Shown here one piece after another: positions 5,371 through 9,471 of a stretch of DNA of 9,471 nucleotides. This DNA is from JBNJEL01 sp051745835 (GTDB lineage: Bacteria; Bacillota; Halanaerobiia; Halobacteroidales; Acetohalobiaceae): contig JBNJEL010000076.1 in NCBI GenBank assembly GCA_051745835.1, positions 1 to 9,471 on the forward strand, written 5' to 3'. The notes beneath the pieces were generated by a model that saw nothing but the letters and a program-made list of their open reading frames with translations, was not told the DNA's origin and searched no databases. Position 1 is the first letter of the stretch. Each line of letters begins with the position of its first letter. The translations under genes were made by a program, and so were the position numbers.

Positions 5371-7614
5371 ATGCAAGAGAAGTACGCCAGAGTTGTTGTA
5401 GATCTACCAGTTGAAGATTTAAATCGACCATTTACCTATCGAATACCAAAAAAGTTAAGAGCGGAGATTGAAATTGGTTATCAAGTATTAGTTCCGTTTG
5501 GTCCTCAGAAGTTGGAAGGATATGTGATTGAATTAACTACAGAAATTAATTCTGATTTAGAAGAGTTAAAGAATATAATAGAGTTAAAGAGTGAATTGCC
5601 GTTATTTAATCAAGAACTGTTAGAGTTAGCGACTTGGATGGCTGATTATTATCAATCGTACTTAATTACGGTGCTTAAGTCGATTGTACCTTCTGGTTTG
5701 TCGAGTAGAAAGACTAAGCGAGTAGTTAGATTGAAGTATTCAGCTAAGAAGACAGCTAAAGAGTTAGAAGAGTTAAGTAATCGAGCTCATAAACAGCAGG
5801 CAGTATTGGAGTATCTACTGCAAAATAGAGAAGAAGAGTTAACATCTACTTCTTTAGCACGTCAAGTGGATACTACTCCAGGGACTGTAAGACGATTAGT
5901 AGAGAAGGGATTGTTGGATTATCAAGAGGTTGAAGTGCGGCGTAATCCTTACAGTGATGTAGAGTATGAACCAACTACTTCTTTATCTTTAACTGCTCAG
6001 CAAGAAGAAGCGTTAACGGAGATTAAAGAGTTACTTGATAAGTCAAGTAGTGCTACATTGTTGCTTAAAGGAGTTACTGGCAGCGGTAAGACTGAAGTAT
6101 ATCTGCAGGCAATCGCAGAGGTGCTAGCTGCTGGTGAGCAAGCGATTGTCTTAGTTCCTGAAATTTCTTTAACACCTCAGACAGTAGGACGCTTTAAGAG
6201 TAGATTTGGTCAACAAGTAGCAATCTATCACAGCCGTTTATCAGATGGAGAACGTTATGATGAGTGGCGGCGGATGAAAGAAGGGCAGGCGAAAGTAGTT
6301 ATTGGAGCGCGTTCGGCAGTCTTTGCTCCGTTTGAGCACTTAGGTTTAATTATTATTGATGAGGAGCATGAGACTTCTTATAAACAGAGTGATCATCCTA
6401 AGTATCATGCTCGCAAGGTAGCGATTGAGCGGGCTAAACTCTCTAACTCAGTTACAGTTTTAGGTACAGCGACACCTGCTTTAGAGAGCTATTATCAAGT
6501 GAAGCAGGATAATTATCACTTTGCCCACTTAACACGGCGGATTGCAGATAAGTCGCTTCCCCCAGTTGAAGTTGTGGATATGCGTGAAGAGTTAGAAGCA
6601 GGCAATCGCAGTATCTTCAGTAGAAGGTTAGCTACAGCAATTGAAGAACGATTGGAAAATAATGAACAGATGATACTCTTTTTAAATCGTCGCGGTTTTT
6701 CTACCTTTGTTCTCTGTCGGGAGTGTGGATTTGTTTTAGAGTGTCCTAACTGTGATGTTTCGCTTACCTACCATGCTGATCGAACACTGCTACGCTGTCA
6801 TTACTGTGATTATCAACAGTGTGTGCCAGATACCTGTCCGGAATGTGAGAGTCGTTATATTAAGTACTTTGGAGCAGGGACACAGAAGGTAGAGGAAGCG
6901 ATTAAGGATCAATTTCCAACAGCGCGAGTATTACGGATGGATGTTGATACTACAAGTCGTAAAGGAGCACACCAACAAATTTTAACTTCCTTTAAGAATC
7001 AAGAAGCTGATATCTTATTAGGTACGCAGATGATTGCTAAAGGACATGACTTTCCTAATATTACTTTAGTTGGAGTGATTACTGCTGATACTGCGCTAAA
7101 CTTTCCAGACTTTAGAGCGGCGGAACATACTTTTCAGTTATTAACTCAAGTTGCCGGCAGAACTGGTCGCGGTAAGAGGGTAGGTGAGGTAGTAGTTCAA
7201 ACCTATGATCCTAAGCATTACAGTATCCAGTTTGCTAAAGAGCATGATTATGAAGGGTTTTATCAACATGAGATTGAGTTTAGACGTGAACTTGATTATC
7301 CGCCTTTTTCTCAGTTGATTAATTTTATTATTAAGGATGAAGCGGAAGAGGCGGCTAGTAAGGTAGCTAATCAGTTGGGATCGATCATTAGAGGAGAGAT
7401 CGAAAAAAAAGATTTTGCAGTAGACTTATTAGGTCCTGTTCCTGCACCATTAGCCAAATTAAGAGGAGAGTATAGATGGCAGTTGTTATTAAAAAGTGAG
7501 AATAGCTTAGCATTAAAGGAATTAAGTAGTTCTGGTGTGGAGTTATTACAAGAGAGCGCTAATCTAGGAAGTGTGACGATAAGTGTTGATGTTGATCCGA
7601 TAAAAATGTTATAA
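5371..7614 (+). CDS. priA: Primosomal protein N', replication restart helicase PriA
   Basis: PriA is a superfamily 2, 3'-to-5' DNA helicase that recognises stalled forks and D-loops and reloads the replication machinery. The 747 residues are full length. In order: an N-terminal DNA 3'-end-binding domain (about 1-105), a winged-helix region (about 115-200), helicase lobe 1 with Walker A GVTGSGKT (234-241, Lys240), LVPEISLTPQ (261-270), DEEH (330-333) and GTATPA (365-370). Inserted in lobe 2 are four Cys pairs that bind two zinc ions (C449/C452, C458/C461, C476/C479, C489/C492). Helicase motifs GTQMIAKGHDF (from 551) and QVAGRTGRG (593-601) follow, then a C-terminal domain. TGGAGG at 5358-5363 sets the start at ATG 5371. 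No clear promoter is seen in the 95 bases after the metK hairpin. It leads the priA-def-fmt group. Confidence 0.97.
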   Translation: MQEKYARVVVDLPVEDLNRPFTYRIPKKLRAEIEIGYQVLVPFGPQKLEGYVIELTTEINSDLEELKNIIELKSELPLFNQELLELATWMADYYQSYLITVLKSIVPSGLSSRKTKRVVRLKYSAKKTAKELEELSNRAHKQQAVLEYLLQNREEELTSTSLARQVDTTPGTVRRLVEKGLLDYQEVEVRRNPYSDVEYEPTTSLSLTAQQEEALTEIKELLDKSSSATLLLKGVTGSGKTEVYLQAIAEVLAAGEQAIVLVPEISLTPQTVGRFKSRFGQQVAIYHSRLSDGERYDEWRRMKEGQAKVVIGARSAVFAPFEHLGLIIIDEEHETSYKQSDHPKYHARKVAIERAKLSNSVTVLGTATPALESYYQVKQDNYHFAHLTRRIADKSLPPVEVVDMREELEAGNRSIFSRRLATAIEERLENNEQMILFLNRRGFSTFVLCRECGFVLECPNCDVSLTYHADRTLLRCHYCDYQQCVPDTCPECESRYIKYFGAGTQKVEEAIKDQFPTARVLRMDVDTTSRKGAHQQILTSFKNQEADILLGTQMIAKGHDFPNITLVGVITADTALNFPDFRAAEHTFQLLTQVAGRTGRGKRVGEVVVQTYDPKHYSIQFAKEHDYEGFYQHEIEFRRELDYPPFSQLINFIIKDEAEEAASKVANQLGSIIRGEIEKKDFAVDLLGPVPAPLAKLRGEYRWQLLLKSENSLALKELSSSGVELLQESANLGSVTISVDVDPIKML

Positions 7615-7615
7615 T
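7586..7615 (+). promoter_or_regulatory. Candidate promoter for def-fmt inside the priA 3' end
   Basis: TTGATG (7586-7591) and an exact TATAAT (7610-7615) stand 18 bases apart; the -10 box overlaps the priA stop codon. Transcription would start near 7622, 15 bases before the def ribosome binding site. It could allow def, fmt and later genes to be expressed apart from priA. It rests on sequence match only, in AT-rich DNA. Confidence 0.4.
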
Positions 7616-7650
7616 AGATAGATAATAAATATCAGTAAGGAGGATTAAAG

Positions 7651-8088
7651 ATGGCTATATTATCGATTAGAGAGATTGGAGATCCGGTGTTAAGAACTAA
7701 CGCTAATCCGGTAATGGAGATTACAGAAGAGACACAAGAGCTGATTGCTAATATGAAAGAGACGATGTATGATGCTTCGGGTGTCGGTCTGGCAGCTCCA
7801 CAAGTTGGTATATCTAAACAGATTATTGTAATCGATGTTGGTGCTGGACCGTTAGTCTTGATTAATCCGGAGATTATAGATAGTTCTGGTGAACAGGTAG
7901 ATGAAGAAGGCTGTTTAAGTATTCCCGACCAGACAGGTGAGGTGCGTAGAGCAGCACAGGTTGTGGTTGAAGCTTTAAATCCTGATGGTCAAGAGATTGA
8001 AATGGAAGCTGCAGGTTTATTAGCTAGAGCTTTACAGCATGAGATAGATCACTTAGAAGGTGTGTTATTTGTCGATAAAGTTAAGTAG
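7651..8088 (+). CDS. def: Peptide deformylase
   Basis: Def removes the formyl group from the N-terminal formyl-methionine of new proteins at the ribosome exit (EC 3.5.1.88). All three family motifs are intact in the 145-residue protein: GVGLAAPQ (44-51), EEGCLS (85-90, metal ligand Cys88) and QHEIDH (129-134, metal ligands His130 and His134, catalytic Glu131), holding a divalent metal, usually iron in the cell. The short C-terminus after HLEGVLFVDKVK is usual for the small Gram-positive/Gram-negative type I enzymes. A strong AAGGAGG (7637-7643) lies 7 bases before the ATG. It sits 36 bases after priA and 30 before fmt, whose product adds the formyl group that Def later removes. Confidence 0.97.
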   Translation: MAILSIREIGDPVLRTNANPVMEITEETQELIANMKETMYDASGVGLAAPQVGISKQIIVIDVGAGPLVLINPEIIDSSGEQVDEEGCLSIPDQTGEVRRAAQVVVEALNPDGQEIEMEAAGLLARALQHEIDHLEGVLFVDKVK

Positions 8089-8118
8089 TTAGGGTGATAA
8101 TAAGGGAGGAACTAATTT

Positions 8119-9078
8119 ATGGATGTTATAATGATGGGAACTCCGGACTTTGCAGTTCCAACTCTTAAGTCCTTAATAGATTCTGATTTAACAGAAGTAG
8201 TGGGGGTTGTAACTCAGCCTGACCGTCGCCAAGGTAGAGGTCAGAAGTTACAGCCTTCACCAGTTAAGCAGACAGCTTTAGAGCATGATCTAACTTTATT
8301 ACAGCCTGAGGATATTAATACGCCCCAGGCTATAGCTAAACTACAAGAGTTAGAGCCCGATGTGATAGTAGTAGTTGCTTATGGTCAGATTTTGGATCAA
8401 GAAATTTTAGACTTACCACCATTAGGAGCGATTAACGTTCATGCATCATTACTACCGAAGTACCGCGGTTCAGGACCTTTACATCGCGTTATAATTAATG
8501 GTGAAGATAAGACAGGTGTGACAACGATGTTAATGGAAGAAGGTCTAGATACGGGTCCCATCCTTAAACAGAGTGCGGTGGAGATTGGTCCTGATCTGAC
8601 TGTGGGTCAGCTGCATGATCAGTTAGCTAAGTTAGGGGCCGGCTTATTAATTGAGACTTTAAAAGAGTGGGCTAATGATCAATTGACACCTCAACCTCAG
8701 GATGATAAGAAGGCTACTTACGCTCAAAAGATCACTAAGGATGAAGGCCTAATTGATTGGACAGCTAGTGCTCAAGAAATTAAGGATTTAATTTGTGGAC
8801 TTAATCCTTGGCCGGGAGCTTATACATTCTATAATAGACAGCGGCTTAAGATCTGGGAGAGTTCAGTCTATGATTCTAAGACTAAACCGTCAGTAATTCC
8901 GGGAACAGTTGTTAGTGTAGCAGCAGATTCGGGCTTTATTGTCCAAAGCGGTGAAGGGCAGTTGTTGATTAGCCAAGTACAGCCGGAGAATAAGCAGCGG
9001 ATGTCGGCTGAGGACTTTCTGCACGGCTATGACTTAACTGAAGGTACTTTACTAACAACTGATCAGGATTTAGAATAG
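8119..9078 (+). CDS. fmt: Methionyl-tRNA formyltransferase
   Basis: Fmt transfers a formyl group from 10-formyltetrahydrofolate to the amino group of initiator Met-tRNA (EC 2.1.2.9), marking it for translation initiation. The 319-residue protein has the N-terminal Rossmann domain starting with MGTPDFAVP (6-14), the tRNA-contacting loop around TQPDRRQGRGQKLQPSPVK (32-50), and the folate site SLLPKYRG (110-117). Asn106, His108 and Asp144 fall at the same numbers as the catalytic trio of the E. coli enzyme. The C-terminal OB-fold domain begins near GLNPWPGAYTF. GGGAGGA (8104-8110) precedes the ATG by 8 bases. One variation is RGSGPLHR after the folate motif, where most Fmt proteins have RGAAPIQR or similar. 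It is cotranscribed with def. Confidence 0.96.
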   Translation: MDVIMMGTPDFAVPTLKSLIDSDLTEVVGVVTQPDRRQGRGQKLQPSPVKQTALEHDLTLLQPEDINTPQAIAKLQELEPDVIVVVAYGQILDQEILDLPPLGAINVHASLLPKYRGSGPLHRVIINGEDKTGVTTMLMEEGLDTGPILKQSAVEIGPDLTVGQLHDQLAKLGAGLLIETLKEWANDQLTPQPQDDKKATYAQKITKDEGLIDWTASAQEIKDLICGLNPWPGAYTFYNRQRLKIWESSVYDSKTKPSVIPGTVVSVAADSGFIVQSGEGQLLISQVQPENKQRMSAEDFLHGYDLTEGTLLTTDQDLE

Positions 9079-9094
9079 AAGTTAGGTGTTAACA

Positions 9095-9471
9095 GTGGAA
9101 GAGAAAATAGAGGATAAGAAGCTCTTTTTAGGCTTGTTGGTATTAGCTTTAGGCTTACTGGGCAGTATAGTAAGTGGTGTTTGGTATCTAAACTTATCAG
9201 GGTTAAATAGTATTAGTCGGATTGTCTTATTAGCTTTAGGAACAGTTATTACTTTATTTGTAGTGGTCGTTACTTTAGGTGTGATCGGTATAATTATTAT
9301 CTTACAGAAACGAGAACCGATTAAATTCTTCTATCTACCGATTAGGATAGTTATTGCTTACTTATTTCCTTTGATTATCTACTTAGGTAAGCTATTAGGA
9401 TTTGATCAGTTAAAGATAAAAAACTCTTTTATCCAGGTTAATAATCAATTAGTTAATCCTAAGCGAATCAA
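9095..9471 (+). CDS. DUF116-family membrane protein, N-terminal part (runs off the right edge)
   Basis: An open frame starts at GTG 9095, 16 bases after the fmt stop, with TTAGGTG (9082-9088) as a probable ribosome binding site, and continues to the window end (125 codons). The N-terminus is charged (EEKIEDKK), then come two membrane helices: roughly residues 10-34 (LFLGLLVLALGLLGSIVSGVWYL) and 45-72 (IVLLALGTVITLFVVVVTLGVIGIIII). After this it reads PIRIVIAYLFPLIIYLGKLLGFDQLKIKNSFIQVNNQLVNPKRI. The order LFP, KLLG and SFIQVNNQLV matches DUF116 proteins, which have such an N-terminal anchor before a Cys-rich cytoplasmic domain that lies outside this window. DUF116 often follows fmt in Clostridia-like genomes. 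The function of the family is not established. Confidence 0.8.
   Translation, partial: MEEKIEDKKLFLGLLVLALGLLGSIVSGVWYLNLSGLNSISRIVLLALGTVITLFVVVVTLGVIGIIIILQKREPIKFFYLPIRIVIAYLFPLIIYLGKLLGFDQLKIKNSFIQVNNQLVNPKRI

Noticed and set aside
5246..5431. A 61-codon open frame on the minus strand
   Set aside because: It overlaps the metK terminator hairpin and the start of priA, has no ribosome binding site, and its protein resembles no family I recognise; it is a chance frame.
1..9471. CRISPR arrays, tRNA or rRNA genes, intact insertion sequences, toxin-antitoxin or phage-defence genes
   Set aside because: No regularly spaced repeats, cloverleaf sequences, rRNA signatures, transposase frames or defence-type genes were seen; the window is mostly housekeeping and transport genes.

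Overview
This is a low-GC, Gram-positive-type bacterial chromosome segment with AGGAGG-type ribosome binding sites before almost every gene, sigma-A-like promoters, hairpin-plus-T-run terminators and a SAM-I (S-box) riboswitch. Gene content and order (metK, priA, def, fmt, DUF116) fit an anaerobic Firmicute. The AT-rich codon use and acidic proteins suggest the halophilic anaerobe group Halanaerobiales/Halobacteroidaceae, but that placement is inference. All genes seen are on the plus strand.

Layout. Positions 1-189 are a leader or intergenic region. It carries a minus-strand Shine-Dalgarno-like site at the left edge (probably a divergent gene outside the window) and a terminator-like hairpin just before the first gene. 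Positions 190-2906 are a three-gene ABC importer operon (lipoprotein binding protein, permease, ATPase) of the PF04392/TrpXYZ-like type, closed by a strong terminator at 2920-2947. Positions 2948-3117 have no gene but contain nested inverted repeats. Positions 3185-3676 encode a stand-alone flavin reductase-like (flavoredoxin-type) protein behind a perfect-consensus promoter. Positions 3677-4038 hold an AT-rich hairpin, a direct repeat, a small foldable element, the metK promoter and the SAM-I riboswitch with its terminator. Positions 4039-5223 are metK, followed by a long hairpin. Positions 5371-9078 are priA, def and fmt, and from 9095 a DUF116-family membrane protein runs off the right edge.

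How the genes relate. MetK makes S-adenosylmethionine from methionine and is switched off by its product through the riboswitch. Fmt formylates initiator Met-tRNA and Def removes the formyl group from new proteins, so the two act at opposite ends of one cycle. PriA restarts stalled replication forks and is a frequent neighbour of def-fmt. The ABC importer probably takes up an aromatic amino acid or similar small molecule; its substrate cannot be read from the sequence.

I found no clearly new biological system. The parts that existing families do not explain are the intergenic structures at 136-175, 2954-3075 and 3738-3821. Two gene starts are moved downstream from the longest possible frame at the ABC binding protein and the flavin reductase, and one at metK, on ribosome-binding-site or riboswitch grounds.
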